Source of the DNA: Viscum album
Lineage: Eukaryota > Streptophyta > Magnoliopsida > Santalales > Viscaceae
DNA length: 64,000 nucleotides
Reading direction: 5' to 3'
Assembly (NCBI GenBank): GCA_963277665.1
Contig: OY728165.1
Location: forward strand, 1,149,262,050 to 1,149,326,049
Of this stretch, positions 12,411 to 24,919 are shown one piece after another. Under the pieces are notes generated by a model. That model worked only from the letters and a program-made list of their open reading frames with translations. It was not told where the DNA came from and did no database searches. The translations under genes were made by a program, and so were the position numbers. How positions within the stretch are numbered: the first letter of the stretch is position 1; each line of letters starts with the position of its first letter.

Positions 12411-13494
12411 TCCCCAAAAAATTTCTTGCTCACCTAGAGCTTGAAAATTCCATGAATGAATATTACCACAACATTATCCAGGATTATATATCCCTAATTG
12501 TGGGTACCAACAAGGACATGGTTGAATCTTTTAAGATAAGGATCATCTCAAGGTTTTGATCATCATATGTCATATCCTCTCTGTTATTCCAAAGACGAAG
12601 CCCCTTGATATCACTACATTAGAAGAAACTAATTAAATAGAGGAACCTAATGTTGAATACTTGCTTCACATTTCATGATAATAATGGTCTACCAATATCA
12701 CCACTATTGACCTTAGCATCCATAAGAAATTAATGTGTATGATCCCTCGGTAGGGGATTGAGAGTTGTAACCCAGAGAGAAATTAGATTATGAGGGATGG
12801 GATCTACCACTGGTTGTCAAAAATATCTTCAATATAATAGAAATGGAACCCTAGATCATAGATATGCTATGTGGAGAATCATGATGACTTCATTTTCTTG
12901 AAAATTAGGTCCTATATAGCTTCCCATCGGCGACCTCTAATCTCTCTAGAACCTCAAGATATATCAACAACATAAACATTGTAAATTGGAACTAGATCTT
13001 TGGATGCAAATCCTAAAAAAAATTAGTTAAGCTATCCTTTTTTAAATAGAAACAATTTCAAATCACAATGATTGGAAATTTATCATGTAATCCCATATTC
13101 TTTAGCTCCCATATCAAAAGGGTAATAAGCCCATAATGCTTGGTATCCTTCATAGATGAATAAATAAACTCAACTAAAAATTAGTCTCATAACTTCTCCC
13201 ATGAGACAACTAACTCCTCATGATCCTTGAGAAATAAGAACCAATCCCAACTCATTGTTCTATGAAATATCATCACCACCAACAAAACCCTATCCCCTTT
13301 AAAGAAAGGATAAAAATAATGTCTATATCTACTTATTTTAACCATTCCTCCACCACTGAGTCTAATATAGAGCCCTTATACATCTACAATATTTTGCACT
13401 AAAACTCTAAGAGTTTCCACCTCCAAGTTTTATCATCATTGACCTCTACTTTATGGAGATCTGTGGGCACATCCTACTAAAACTCCTTCGAGTG
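12411..13494 (-). pseudogene. Gag region remnant, chromovirus A
   Basis: The position between PBS and protease on the minus strand implies gag. About 13330-13130 gives pieces such as NNELGLVLISQGS and a later YPFDMGAKEYGI, in the place where the retrotransposon gag domain (W...F...F..ryfp) is expected, but no zinc knuckle can be read. The call is mainly positional. Confidence 0.45.
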
Positions 13495-13495
13495 A

Positions 13496-13512
13496 ACATG
13501 ATGATGATACCA
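13496..13512 (-). other. Primer binding site of chromovirus A
   Basis: The minus strand reads TGGTATCATCATCATG directly inside the LTR end. It resembles the initiator-Met tRNA primer site TGGTATCAGAGC with decay. This fixes the inner end of the 5' LTR at about 13515. Confidence 0.6.
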
Positions 13513-13514
13513 TC

Positions 13515-14502
13515 TGGGGGAAATACCTATAAACTAAAAAAATATTTGGGAATATATAAACATGAATTATGGAATATTTAATAATAATTATTTATTTATT
13601 TATTCATGTTTCAGCATAATCCCAAGGTCTATCCATATAAAACATTGGTCTAAACAATAATGATTCATGATCTATTCCTATGTCTCTACCCTAAAACAAA
13701 TATCACTTAAATTAGTGGGATATATAAATATAATGGTGCAATCATCAGATCATATGGAGCCATATATACCCATGTATCATCTAGTATCCCTCATTTACAT
13801 TGATTACTAAAATTACCTGGAAATATTTTACTACAAATCCAGGTCATCCCCACATATCCCTATTTTCAAACTCTACCATATCCCTCAACATGAACTTTTG
13901 ATACTACTTTATAATGACCCCTACCCCCCAATGTTACCCCTCTAGGGTTAGAAATGAGAGAAATGAGATAGTGAATCCTGAAGCCTACTTCATATAGTCC
14001 ATTGGTTGGTGAAAAGAACTAACAAGTATATCATACAAATAGATGTGTGGACTTACCCAATAAGATATGAGAAATGAGAGAGATAAGATAAAAACCACCA
14101 TACAACTTCTACTCATAATAAATGTAAAAAAACCCAAATAAATCCATGTACTATCATAGAATTGAAAAAATATAATAAAACTAATTGTTACAATATATAA
14201 TTATCAGTAGTGACAACACAATCCCAAACAAATCCTGAATAAATCATAAGATAGAAAAGTCAATCTTGATCACCAATCTGGTCCTACGGAACTATCAAAC
14301 TGTTTATATATATGTAGGGAGAGAATAATAGGTATACTCAGTAGGATCCTCCCCATAACTAATAACGAAAAAATATAAGGAAAACATGGTAAATATTAGT
14401 TAATAATGAGTGAAGATAACTCAATAACTAAAGAGTTATTCCAATTTTTCTTCCTCACTATGGCAATTTATCACCAATTATTACAAAAAAGTGAACATAT
14501 AT
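13515..14502 (-). repeat. Chromovirus A 5' LTR, part 1 of 3
   Basis: This runs from the PBS to the copia insertion point. It starts with 'tgggggaaat' on the + strand, i.e. the CA end on the minus strand after decay. It holds the 'ggatcctcc' block at about 14345-14353 whose reverse complement is seen at 757-770. The copia insertion at 14502/14503 interrupts it; it continues at 26649. Confidence 0.65.
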
Positions 14503-16232
14503 TACTGGTCAGAGTGGAATCACAAGAGGTGGGTGAATTGAGTTCCTACTTAAAATTTTTGTTAAAAACATTATTATAAATATCCCCCAAATTTTGAAAA
14601 TGGCCTAGTTAATTAATCCAGTAGAGATATAGATATCTAATTGGTAAATAGATTTCTCAACGGGTGATTAGCCCTCAGTTGAATTAGTGTATAACAATTC
14701 TTCAACTTTTGAAACAAGTTTACTAAATTAAACAAATACACACACTAACCAAAACTAACTATCAAAGTGAAAGAAAAAAAGTTTTAAGTTTTAGCAAATA
14801 TAAGCAGTGGAAAATAGATAAAACAGAGTATAACAAAATATAGTGCAAAATGGTGTAAAATAAGAGGTTCAATCTCAAGCCGATACTTAATCCTATCCAC
14901 TTGAAGATAACTTGCCACCAAAAATTTAATAGAAGAAATATACTTGATACACAACCTATATCGGGATTTACAATAGTTTTCACAAACTGTACAGCATTCA
15001 CACCTTCTTCCACAGTTCTTCATGGGAAAAAAATAGTACATACCACACACAGTCTCTTACACACTTATATGTGGGAAACAAATGTAGATGAAGTTTGATG
15101 TGAGGATATTCAGTATCCTCCAGTTTAAGCACATGAGATAGTGTGTGAAACTGATAGACACACACACTTCTCAAAAATTTAAAAAGAAGAAACACAATAG
15201 AGAAATTATGATGAGATAGAGATTATAAGGCTCTATGTGTTTGTAGTTCAGCTCTTGACTCATTGAAGTGATGAATTTGAATTTTGAGTCAATCTCTAGA
15301 AGTTGTCTCCAAAACAGAGTGTCACAACTCAAGGTACTATCATTCATGGAATGAGTGTTCTGATTCTTGAAAGTTTATGAGACACAGAAGGCAGCCTCAA
15401 GTTGTTTTCTCGGAATGATATTCTTGAAGTTCTTGGGGTTTACAGTGAAGGCTCTTGACTGGTTCTTCCTTGTTCTTCATTAATTTCCTCTTTATTCATT
15501 TAACATCTGAACTTTCATTACTCATTTTTCTCTATGCCTATATATATCTTTAATCTTCAGTCTTCTCTTTCATATTTGAGGTCTGAAAATATGAGTAAGT
15601 TCATCACGTGCAATCTTTCCCGTACCTCATACTGTCAAGATATGGACTCCTAATATGTTTACAGTAAGCACTAATTAAGTCAGAAGCATTAAAGTTAGAA
15701 AATATGACCATTAGAATAATCATACGAATTTGAAAAAGTAAGGGTATTGGTAGACTAGTAATGGTAACCTTCACATCAGTAGGCTTCAACAGTAGGTTCA
15801 CATCAGCAACCTCCATCTATAACCTTCCATTAGTGACCTTAAGTGGTAACCTTCAATAGTAGGCTTTCATCAGTGACCTTTGTATCGGTGACCATGTATT
15901 GGTGACCTTGTATCGGGGAACTTGTATCGGTGACCTTGTATCGGTGACCTTATTTTGGTAACCTAGTATCGGTGACCTCATATCGATGACCTTGTATTGC
16001 AGACATTGTATCAGTAACCTTGTATCAGTGACCTTTTACTTTGATAAATTCTGAACTATAAGCTTAAAATGAGAGCAGTGAGATTAACAGTACATGGGTA
16101 TTACTTTGAGATAATCATTATTTTCACATAATCGATTATCTTGTGGGAGAAACAAGATACTTTATACAAATGAAACATGATTTTGGACTACCGAAACATG
16201 ATTTGGGATTATCAAAATAGGTGAGTCCAACA
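14503..16232 (-). repeat. 3' LTR of the copia element (left copy)
   Basis: It matches 24920-26648 along its whole length. Examples are the shared 'gtttgatgtgaggatattca' at 15091 and 25513, and the shared ends 'tggtc' and 'gtccaaca'. The minus-strand end TGTTGGACTCAC follows the polypurine tract. It contains a short-period tandem array at 15830-16030. The + and - open frames at 14762-15195 are shadows. Confidence 0.92.
15830..16035. repeat. 14-bp tandem array in the copia LTR (left copy)
   Basis: About 14 copies of a 14-bp unit with the core 'atcggtgaccttgt' lie side by side, with some irregular units. The same array is at 26270-26460 in the other LTR, so it existed before insertion. It lies near the LTR end that carries the minus-strand TGTTGG, i.e. 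in U3, where repeats often modulate transcription (inference). Confidence 0.85.
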
Positions 16233-16249
16233 ATCTCCCCCTTTTTTAT
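16233..16249 (-). other. Polypurine tract of the copia element
   Basis: The minus strand reads AAAAAAGGGGGAGATTG directly before the LTR start TGTTGG. It is the classic second-strand priming site of copia elements. Confidence 0.88.
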
Positions 16250-16499
16250 AATCACAAATTATGTTAGTATTTTCTTAATTAGGGTCAAACACATCTACTA
16301 ATTTCATTATTGATTCCATTAGTGATGTTAGAATACACATATTAGCATACCCATTCAAGTTCAAGTATTTCTCCCCCTTTGTGATTAACAAAAAGTGTAC
16401 ATAACAAAAATAGAGAAAAGAGAGTGTTTGTATGAATAAGAAGTAGTACAATATATAAAAGGAGATGCACTGATCCCTATTAGATATAAAAGTTCACAC

Positions 16500-19343
16500 T
16501 CAATCCATATCAGAGATGTCCATTGGAGCTTTGTCTTCGGAAGCTGAGGATGTAGGTTCTGATGGTGGAGCGATAGGCCGAGGGATGAAAGTTAGTAGTG
16601 TAGGAGTAGCAGCCACTGATGCATCAATAGACCTATAGTGAGTAGATATCTGAGGAATCGGGGGAGTCAACATTTTTATGGCCTGAGTAGGAGTAATCAA
16701 AGGAGAAACACTGGTGGAACCTGAAGCAGTAGAGGTAGAAGGAAAGGATGGAGGATCTTTGATGGGAGTGTAGTCCACATGGAGGAAAGGCAAGAGAAAA
16801 TTCCAGAAGTCCATAATAATACTTCCCCCTCTTTCCATGGGAGAGATAAAATCACCCTTATTCTCCATAAATTTCTCCAAAGAAAAAGTCATCTCTTGAA
16901 GCCTGCAAACCTGATCTTTAAATTATTGAGTGATAGGTGGAATCCTCAAGTTCTCCAATAGAAACTTGAAGTGACCATCCATTTGATGCTTAGTATATAC
17001 CCTTTTGTAATAAAAGTCAACTTGATCCTTGATGGTCTTCTGATCTTGATCAGCTTCCCTTAAATAATCTCCCACAATCTTATGAATTTCCCTAGTAATG
17101 GAAATGCCTTGAGTCATGGATTGAGGGTCCTGGGTACTAGAACTGGAGAATATTTCTACTTCTTATCTAACAATAGATCTGAAATCCTCTATATCAACTA
17201 GAGGAGATGTTGAAGTGGAAGCAGATGAACCTAGATGTACCAGAGAGAAAGCCATTATCTCGTTAAAATATTTGGTTATCCCACTGATGATTCTTTTCAC
17301 GTCATCATCTTGACCTTTGACATGTGTTTCCATAGATTTATTGAAGTACCCAAACACAGTTACCAATTGATGAAACACACTCCTAATATATCTAAGATCT
17401 CTATCCACCTGAGCTCTTGAAGCCATATATGCATATATGCTGGAAATATATTCCTTCACTAATTCCATAGAATCAGCCAATTCTTGTACCTGATTCTGAC
17501 ATACCTTGATCTCATTTAACATAGCCGAGTGAGAGGAAGAAACTAGCCTTTACATTTTAGAAGTGAAAGCTTCTGGGTTTTGAGTCATAGCCCTCTCTAA
17601 ACCAACCAATCTCAAATCAATGTGGCTCCTCAGATCTGACGTTGTTGATTCCAAATCTTCCTTATTCACATAGTCTCAAGTCATAAGTACTACTAGCTAC
17701 ACAATATTAGTTTCTGAAATAGTTACAATTGGAGGACTTCTGATAATATGGTCATCTTCAGAATCTCCATAATCTAAACCTAACACCACAAATCCAGGAA
17801 CTTCAATCAAGTCCTATATTCCATGAGAAACAGAAACAAATCCTATAGCAACAGGTTCCTCACCCTCAGGTGGAGCATTCTCCAAATCAACGACATTTAT
17901 CTCTGCCATACCTCTTTGATCAACAGAATCAATAAGAGGGTTTACTACAACTTCTTCTATTGAATCTTCAGGTACTTCTAAAGAAATTTTAGTTTCAACT
18001 GAATCAGCAACTTCTTCAAATCCACTTTCTACCCTTTATGTATATCCTATTAGAGGACTAAGACTTAGACATTCATCTTCACTTTCAGCAGCAGCTATTT
18101 CAAAGTCAGCATGACTTAACTCAGAGTCCTCATCCTCATTTGAGGTAACTCTAATGTCTCTTAAGACATTTTCAGCCCATTCTTCTTCACTGGTTTCCTC
18201 ATCACTGTCCCTTAGGACAATCTCCCTTCTAGGTAACCTTTTTGGTGGACTGGGAACACCAAAGGATACAGTACTAGTATGAGGATTGGAGGGAAGGTTC
18301 AGATCACTCCTTTCATCTATAGGAGAATCCTCTCTTTCTTGCAGAACAGTAACTTCTTATCCTTATTCATCTGAATAGGCAGGCTCAACTTCATCAGTCT
18401 TAAGATCAGGTTATCTCTTATTCTTAGGCCTAGTAGGATGAGCCACATGATTAAACTCTTCATATACATTAGCCTCATTATTCACACATCTCCTCATCCA
18501 TTGATTCTAATTTATCTTCATCAACTTGAAAATCACTTTGGTGATGCAATGGTTATCTTTCACAATAACATTTTCCTCCTTATCTCCAGCGATTCCTTTC
18601 AATTTCAACTTAAGAGATATAAACTTATCATGAAATAGGGCATTGGATTTGGAACTAGGTTTGGTAATATCTTATAGTTGAATCATAAACAGCCTACATA
18701 ATTTGATCTTTGGTTCATGCTTTAACAGATAAAAGAGAAAAACATCCTGAAACTTTAAAGATGCAAATTCCCCTCTCCTGGGACTTAAAACATTCTTGAT
18801 AAACTTGAAAAGCATAATATCTACTCATTTCATCTCAGCAGTAATAACTTTTCTAAGGATCCCACTCCCAGTCAGTTCAACTATAGATTCTTCATAACAA
18901 AAAAACTTAGTAGTGGGAGGCACCACTTTTGAGTAATAGTAAAAAATCCCTTCATGTGGTACTCTCAAAAATTCATCCCATTTAGTAGAGGATAATGTCA
19001 CACTAACTCTATTCACCTATGAAGACATTATATGCTCATCCTTAGACTGCTCAAACTTGAGGTACTCATAAAATTCCTTCACTAACTTTGGGTAATAGGG
19101 TCCATTAATGTTTGTAGAACACTCAACCTAGCCCTCAACTTCATATGCCTTCAGTACTAAAGACTGGCTTGATAACATCCACTTGGAACTTAACTACTTC
19201 TCAACCACTATTTCCCTCTTCGATAAATGCGGGTTAAGCACATTTTCCACTGCATGTCATCCACTACTAGACTCGGCTCTAGGTCTCTTAGGATCCCATG
19301 TGTGTCCTTCATTAGCAACCAATGACCTTTTCACTCTCTCCAT
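16500..19343 (-). pseudogene. SIRE-type 3' ORF (so-called env-like), degenerate
   Basis: All long minus-strand pieces here (19016-18825, 17522-17163, 17117-16923, 16892-16500) are in one frame, so this is a single 947-codon ORF interrupted by about ten stops. The start ATG at 19343 gives MERVKRSLVANEG. Residues about 70-150 hold a KLVKEFYEYLKFEQ segment and then FLRVPHEGIFYY, like the N-terminal region of plant SIRE-lineage 3' ORFs (EFYANL ... LGVPNEG). The middle (about 18400-17700) is very acidic (runs of E, D and S). Next comes a probable coiled coil (17522-17300), and the end is P/S/T-rich. No signal peptide or transmembrane segment is clear, so a true envelope role is not supported. Its function is unknown. 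Confidence 0.75.
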
Positions 19344-19599
19344 CGATCTAGAGTCGTTCGAGGTGTCAGTAGAGGTTTAGGTTCTGAGATTTGGGATTAA
19401 AATATTTGGGAGAGGGTTTGATGTGGATCGAAATGTGATCCGTGTTTTATTTTTATCATTTAGGGATTGAAAAAATTGAAATAGATAAAATAAATAAGTA
19501 ATATGCAGAAAACGTTTCAGATTCTGGTTGAGGACAAAAAAACAAAACGAAAAGTCCTAGACCCAAGTCGTCTATCAGTAAGGAGGAATCATTAAGGTC

Positions 19600-19950
19600 C
19601 AACTGTGAGGTCCTATCTGTGAGGCCTAATTGTTAGGTCCTATCGGTAAGGTCAAACACTGAGGTCCTATCGGTATGGTCTAATGGTGAGGTCCTATCGG
19701 TAAGGTATAACAGTGAGGTCCTATTGGTAAGGTCTAACAGTGAGGTCCTATTGGTAAGGTCTAATGGTGAGGTCCTATCGGAAAGGTCTAATGGTGAGGT
19801 CCTAGCAGTAAGGTATAATGGTGAGGTTCTATCAATGAGGTCTAACAGTGAGGTCCTGTCAGTAAGGTCTAACAGTGAGGTCCTATCAGTAAGGTCTAAT
19901 AGTGAGGTCCTATCGGTAAGATCTAAAGGTGAGGTCCTATTCTCAACAGT
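19600..19950. repeat. 27-bp minisatellite between copia pol and 3' ORF
   Basis: About 13 copies of a 27-bp unit; the + strand consensus is near 'gaggtcctatcggtaaggtc' plus seven bases. Because 27 is nine codons, a frame stays open on the + strand (19724-19963, nine-residue repeats such as VRSNSEVLS). On the minus strand the same array would give a nine-residue LLDLTDRTS repeat. The + strand ORF is therefore treated as an artefact. Confidence 0.9.
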
Positions 19951-20590
19951 TTGTCATACCTAACTCATGTTTGATGTAATTTAACCTCTCATAATTCAAA
20001 GGCTTTGTGAATATATCAGCCAATTGGTGTTCAGTACCAATGAATTCATGAGTGATATCACCTCTTTGATAATGATCACTTAATAAGTGTTGTCTTACAT
20101 CAATATGTTGTATCCTAGCATGAGATACTGGATTTTTAGATATGTTAATAGAACTTTTACTATCACATTTTATAGAAAAATGTTTGAATTGATATCCATA
20201 GTCTATTAATGTGTGTTTCATCCATAGAATTTGAGCACAACAACTACCAGCATCTATATATTCATCTTCGGTAGTAGATAATGCAACATAATTCTATTTC
20301 TTACTACACCATGATAACAGTGACTTGTCGAAGATGCGACATGTTCCAGAGGTGATTTTTCAATATTTTTTACAACCAGAAAAGTCAGCATCCAAATAAC
20401 ATATTAAATCAAATAGTTTTCCTCTTGGATAAAACAATCCTAAATTTATAGTAAACATGATATATTTAAAAATAATTTTAACATCATTTAAATGAGATTT
20501 TTTGGGATTGGATTGAAAATGAGAGAACATGCATACACTGAACATAATGTCAGGTCTGCTAGTAGTAAGGTATAGTAGACTCCCAATCAT
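19943..20590 (-). pseudogene. Copia RNase H
   Basis: This is the end of pol. The piece 20590-20360 starts MIGSLLYLTTSRPDIMFSVC (family: MIGSLLYLTASRPDIMFAV) and holds CYLDADFSGC, with the catalytic Asp. The middle contains YVALSTTEDEYI (family: VALSTAEAEYI, second catalytic acid). The piece 20221-19943 has the KCDSKSSINISKNPV block (family: CDNxSAIxISKNPV) and ends HQLADIFTKPLNYERL, the universal copia pol C-terminus. Two stops separate the pieces. Intact enzyme removes the RNA strand during reverse transcription. Confidence 0.92.
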
Positions 20591-21250
20591 ACCACTGAAA
20601 TTTTTTGATCCACTGGTTTACTAGTTTCATCAGCATCCAACATACAAGTTATACTCATAGGTGTATGACTACCTTTATTACTATCCAAACCAAAAAGTTT
20701 CAAAAGATCCTTATTATATTTACTTTGATTTATAATAATACCATTTTTATTTTGGAAGATTTGAAATCTAAGGAAAAATTTTAGTTCCCCCATCAAACTC
20801 ATCTTGCATCATTTTTGAAAAATCAGTACAAAAAGTTTTTTTAGAGGATCCAAAAGTTATATCATCTACATAAATTTTTACTATTAAAACATATTTGGAA
20901 ATACTTTTAATAATCAAATTATGATCCTTTATTCCTTTATTAAAACATTTTGAAACAAGAAAAGAACTAAGTCTCTCAAACGAATCCCTTGGAGATTGTT
21001 TTAGACCATATAAGCCTTTTGACAGTTTAAAAACACAATTTGGAAAATGGGGATTTGTAAAAATAGGGGGTTGTTCAACAAACAAATCCTCAAATATATA
21101 CCCATTTAGAAAAGAACTTTTAACATCCATTTGATAAAGTTTAAAATTCAGATGAGTTGTATTCGCAAGTAGTATCCTAATGGCTTCTAGTCTAGCTATA
21201 GGAGTAAGGGTTTCATCATAGTCTATCCCTTCTCCTTGACTATATCTTTG
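20587..21250 (-). pseudogene. Copia reverse transcriptase
   Basis: The piece 21130-20768 begins MDVKSSFLNGYIFEDLFVEQ (family: MDVKSAFLNGxLxEEVYVxQP), followed by VFKLSKGLYGLKQSPR and the intact catalytic YVDD at about 20870. A frame change at about 20770 leads to 20802-20587, which starts MSLMGELKFFLRFQI (family: MSMMGELxFFLGLQI). The N-terminal part right of 21130 is split by stops. Catalytic residues are present but the ORF is not intact. Confidence 0.93.
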
Positions 21251-21479
21251 TGCTACCTATCTATCCATGTTTCTAACTATGTTTCAAAATTCATCAAATT
21301 TATTTCTAAACACACATTTAGTTCCTATGGTCAAAGTGTCTTTAGGTCTATCTACCAATTCCCAATCATTGTTTCTTTCAAACTGATTTAATTATTCTTA
21401 CATAAATATCACCCAAAATTCATCATTGATTGCATCATTAATATTTTTTGGTTCAATCTATGAAAGAAAATCTTGATGT

Positions 21480-22800
21480 TTAACCTAGTTTTTGAGATAA
21501 GCTATAGTTTGTGTCCCTCTATTTAGATCACCAACTACATAGTCTAAAATATGATTCTTGAGAGTTCTAATACCTCTAGAAAGAGTTGAACTAGACTCCT
21601 CATGATTATCTATAGGTTTGGATTCACCATGTGCAATTTCTGGAATATTTCCAGAACTGGTTGTTTTCACTAAGGGTTCACTATCTATATCATTAAGGTC
21701 AAGAATTGACATATCTTCCTCAAGATGTTCAAGAGAGGTTTTGGGTTCTTGTGGATCAGTCTCGTCAAATTTGACATGAATATAATCTTCCACACATTGG
21801 GTTCTCTTATTAAATATTCAATAGGCTTTACTAGAGAATGAGTAACCTAGGAAAATTCCTTCATCACTTTTTGAAGCAAAATTTTTCAAGATTATCTTTA
21901 GTGTTAAGGATAAATACTTTACAGCCAAAAACATTAAAGTAATTAACCTTAGGTTTCCTATTATTCCAAATCTCATAATGGGTCTCCTTAAGAATAGGTC
22001 TAATCAAGACTCTATTGATAATGTAATAAGCTGTATTAATAGCTTCAACCAAAAAATTGATAGGTAGATTCTACTCATTAAGAATAGTCCAGGCAATCTC
22101 TTGTAGTTTCCAATTTCTTATTTCTACAACTCCATTTTGTTGAGGTGTTCAAGGAGCAAAGAAATTGTGAGTATAGCCATTATGTGAGAAAAAGAATTCA
22201 AATTCCTGATTTTCAAACTCATGACCATGATCACTTTTTAAGAACATAATTTTAAGTCCACAAAGATTTTCTACAGACTTGAAATATTTAATGAAGTAAG
22301 TACATGCTTCAATTTTGTGAGCTAGAAAGTATACCAAAGTATATCTAGAAAAATAATTTACAAGAACTTAAACATAGTGCTTCCCATTTAATCTTGAAAC
22401 TCATGATGATCAAAACAAATTCATGTGAACCAACTCAAGTGGTTGAGAAGTAGAAACTTCATTCTTTGGTTTGAAATAAACTTTTTGTTTTTTCCCTTTT
22501 GATAGGGATTACAAACATTGTTAAGTGGGAATTAAAATTTAGGTAAGTCTCTAACTAAACCTTTCCTAGTCAGTTTCCTAAGTGAGTGCACATTATAGTG
22601 TCCAAATATTTTGTTCCATAACCAAGATTCCATATAAAATGCATTTAAACAAGAAACATTTTTCTTAACTAAAGAATCTATATCAACAGCATATACATTG
22701 TCATATCTAAGAGCAGTAAATATTAAATCATTTTTAGAATTAAAAACATTAAATGCATAATTTTCAAATTTAACATTGAATTCATCATCACACAATTGAT
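21480..22800 (-). pseudogene. Copia integrase and GAG-pre-integrase
   Basis: The piece 22795-22532 ends with WLWNKIFGHYNVHSLRKL, the GAG-pre-integrase block (family: LWHxRLGHxNxxxLxKL). The piece 22337-22149 begins MVYFLAHKIEACTYFIKYFK and contains FLKSDHGHEFEN with the second catalytic Asp, then HNGYTHNFFAP (family: NGIxHxFSxP). The third catalytic region lies beyond a frameshift near 22130, next to a QQNGVVE-like tract. The piece 22052-21864 is the usual post-integrase segment. The 102-residue acidic piece 21793-21485 is the variable linker to RT. Confidence 0.88.
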
Positions 22801-23050
22801 AAATACATAGAAGATTTTGTTTTAACCCGTCAATAAAAATTACTTTTGAAATTAATACAGTATTAGGGATACCAATTTGGCATAAGTCGATGATATTCCC
22901 ATTAGAATTATCACTGAATGTGACATATCCACCATCAACTTTAATTAGGATTTTGAGACATGAATAGTATCATGTCATGTGTCATGAACATCTGCTGTCC
23001 AAGCACCAGAGAGTTTTACAGGAGCTCTTCATAAAATTTTCCTTCAAAAC
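22801..23050 (-). pseudogene. Copia protease
   Basis: At about 23020-22970 the minus strand reads WCLDSRCS, a stop, then HMT. This is the copia protease active site WxLDSGCSxHMT with the catalytic Asp kept and Gly changed to Arg. It is followed by the VDGGYVTFSDNSNGNI block normal for this lineage. It lies just upstream of the GAG-pre-integrase region. Confidence 0.8.
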
Positions 23051-24764
23051 AGATTAAGTGCAGGGTAACTTTGGTACCCAGATTTTCTTTTGTCTAGAGA
23101 GGTTAGAAAGTAAAATGTTGGGAACCCATAATTGTCTCACATATTTCCTATAATAAATAGATATATTTGATACATAAAAACTTTGTTTTCCCTTTAGATA
23201 ATTTTTTTTCAAGAAATTGACCTGAAATTGAACTAATTGTGAGCTGTCCAGATTTTGGAACAAATTTAGTTTTAATAATCCTTATCTGTTCTGGTTGATA
23301 CCCTAGACCAATTGTATATTTTGGAGAAATGTATTTTCCAAGTAACTGATTCAAGGTATCTCTACCTTCAATAAACATCTCAAGATCTCTCTTTAATTTC
23401 TAATTTGATAATTTTAGTTCAGTATTTTCTTTTAACAGTTGAGCACATTTTTCATTCTCAATATCCAGATCAGACTTATAATTGGAAATTATAGTGTGTT
23501 TCCTTTTAAATAATATATATTTATCCTTGATTTCATTAAATGTATCCTCAACCATTCCATAGTATTCAAATAGTTCATCCTTAGTCATATTTTCATCAAT
23601 GTTGGATTCACTTTCATTATCACAATAGTAATCATTATGTACAGTAGAATTGAGTGTTACCTCGGATGTTTCTGTAATGAAACACAGGTTTACATGTCTG
23701 TTCTTCTCAATATCAGAAGTGTTATATCCACTTGATCTATCTTCTGAGGCACTCTAGGTGGCTTTCATATCCTTTTTATATCCTTTTCCCTTTTCTTCAT
23801 ACTTCTTTTTAAATTTTAGCTTAGGGCAATCAGCATTCACATGACCTTTTCATTTTCACTCATAACAGACTATCTCATTTGTGTTATCATTCCGTTTCCT
23901 ATCCTTTTTCCACTATGCTTTATTATCATACCTTCCTTTGTAGTTTTATTTTCTAAATAAATTTTTCTTTCGGTTGAACTTCTTGAATCTCCTTGCAAGA
24001 TGATCCATCTCATCATCACTTTCAGAGTATTAGCCTTCACTTGTCGAAGTGTCTACAGGAGCTTGAACTTTTTCTTTATCCTTGTTCTTTGAGGTAGTAG
24101 TCTTGAATGCTAGAAATTTATTCCTCAATTCTTCATCTACTTCTAGATTCACCTAATGTTCTTCGTCATACATTATAATCTTTCCAATTAGTTCCTTCAC
24201 TAGTATCTTTCCTATTTCACATTATTCTCGAATAGAAACAGAGGTTCCTCTCCATATGTCAGGTAAGCATTGAAGAAACCTCATATTATGGTCCTTACAG
24301 TCCACTGGTCTCCCAAGCCGACTCAGGGTATTCACTATTTCATTGAACCTGAGATACATTTCAGAGATAGGTTCATCTGGAATCATTTTAAAATTATCAT
24401 ATTTAAGAGTGTAGGTATTTAATCTCATTTCTTTAACATTGATTGTTCCCTCATGTGAAACTGCTAAAGTATCAAAAATTTCATATGTAGTTTTACAAGC
24501 AGATATTCTATTGAATTCATTATCACCTAGAGAACAATAAAATGAATTCATTGCTTTACAGTTATTTCTATATATAACTTTAGTCAACTGAGACCATATG
24601 TCCCTAGAAGTAGTAGGAAATACAAGTTTTACTTCAATTATGTCCCAGATTTCAGGTCCCATGTTCTCTAGATACACTTTCATTTTTAATTTCCACTGAG
24701 CATAGTTATTACCATTAAATAAAGGTGGCCAATTAGTAGTATCACCCTCAACTCTGTTATCCAT
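23051..24764 (-). pseudogene. Copia gag
   Basis: The ORF starts at 24764 about 140 bases after the PBS. The first 180 residues (to 24222) hold NWPPLFNGNNYAQWKLKMKV (family: PPLFNGxNYxxWKxRM, DUF4219) and then a UBN2-type gag domain with LRFNEIVNTL and FLQCLPDIW. After a stop it continues through a charged linker to a zinc knuckle at about 23880-23838: CYE, stop, K, stop, KGHVNADCP. In that CX2CX4HX4C box the second Cys has become a stop. A Lys/Glu-rich, probably coiled-coil segment follows (23588-23400). Gag packages the element RNA. Confidence 0.88.
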
Positions 24765-24905
24765 TATTAATTAAAATATAAAGAAATGAAAATTTACATA
24801 TGATAAAAATTTTAAGATCTTTAAGATACAACTTAAATAACAGTTGAAAACAATTTGACAGGTTTCATAATGGTATAGGTAGAAGCAAAAACAGATTAAA
24901 CTAAT

Positions 24906-24919
24906 CCTCTCATACCAAA
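24906..24919 (-). other. Primer binding site of the copia element
   Basis: The minus strand reads TTTGGTATGAGAGG directly after the LTR end CAACA. It matches the initiator-Met tRNA site TTTGGTATCAGAGC used by copia elements, with a changed base. Confidence 0.88.

Noticed and set aside
19724..19963. Plus-strand ORF of nine-residue repeats (VRSNSEVLS type)
   Set aside because: It is a by-product of the 27-bp minisatellite and lies opposite to the direction of the copia element.
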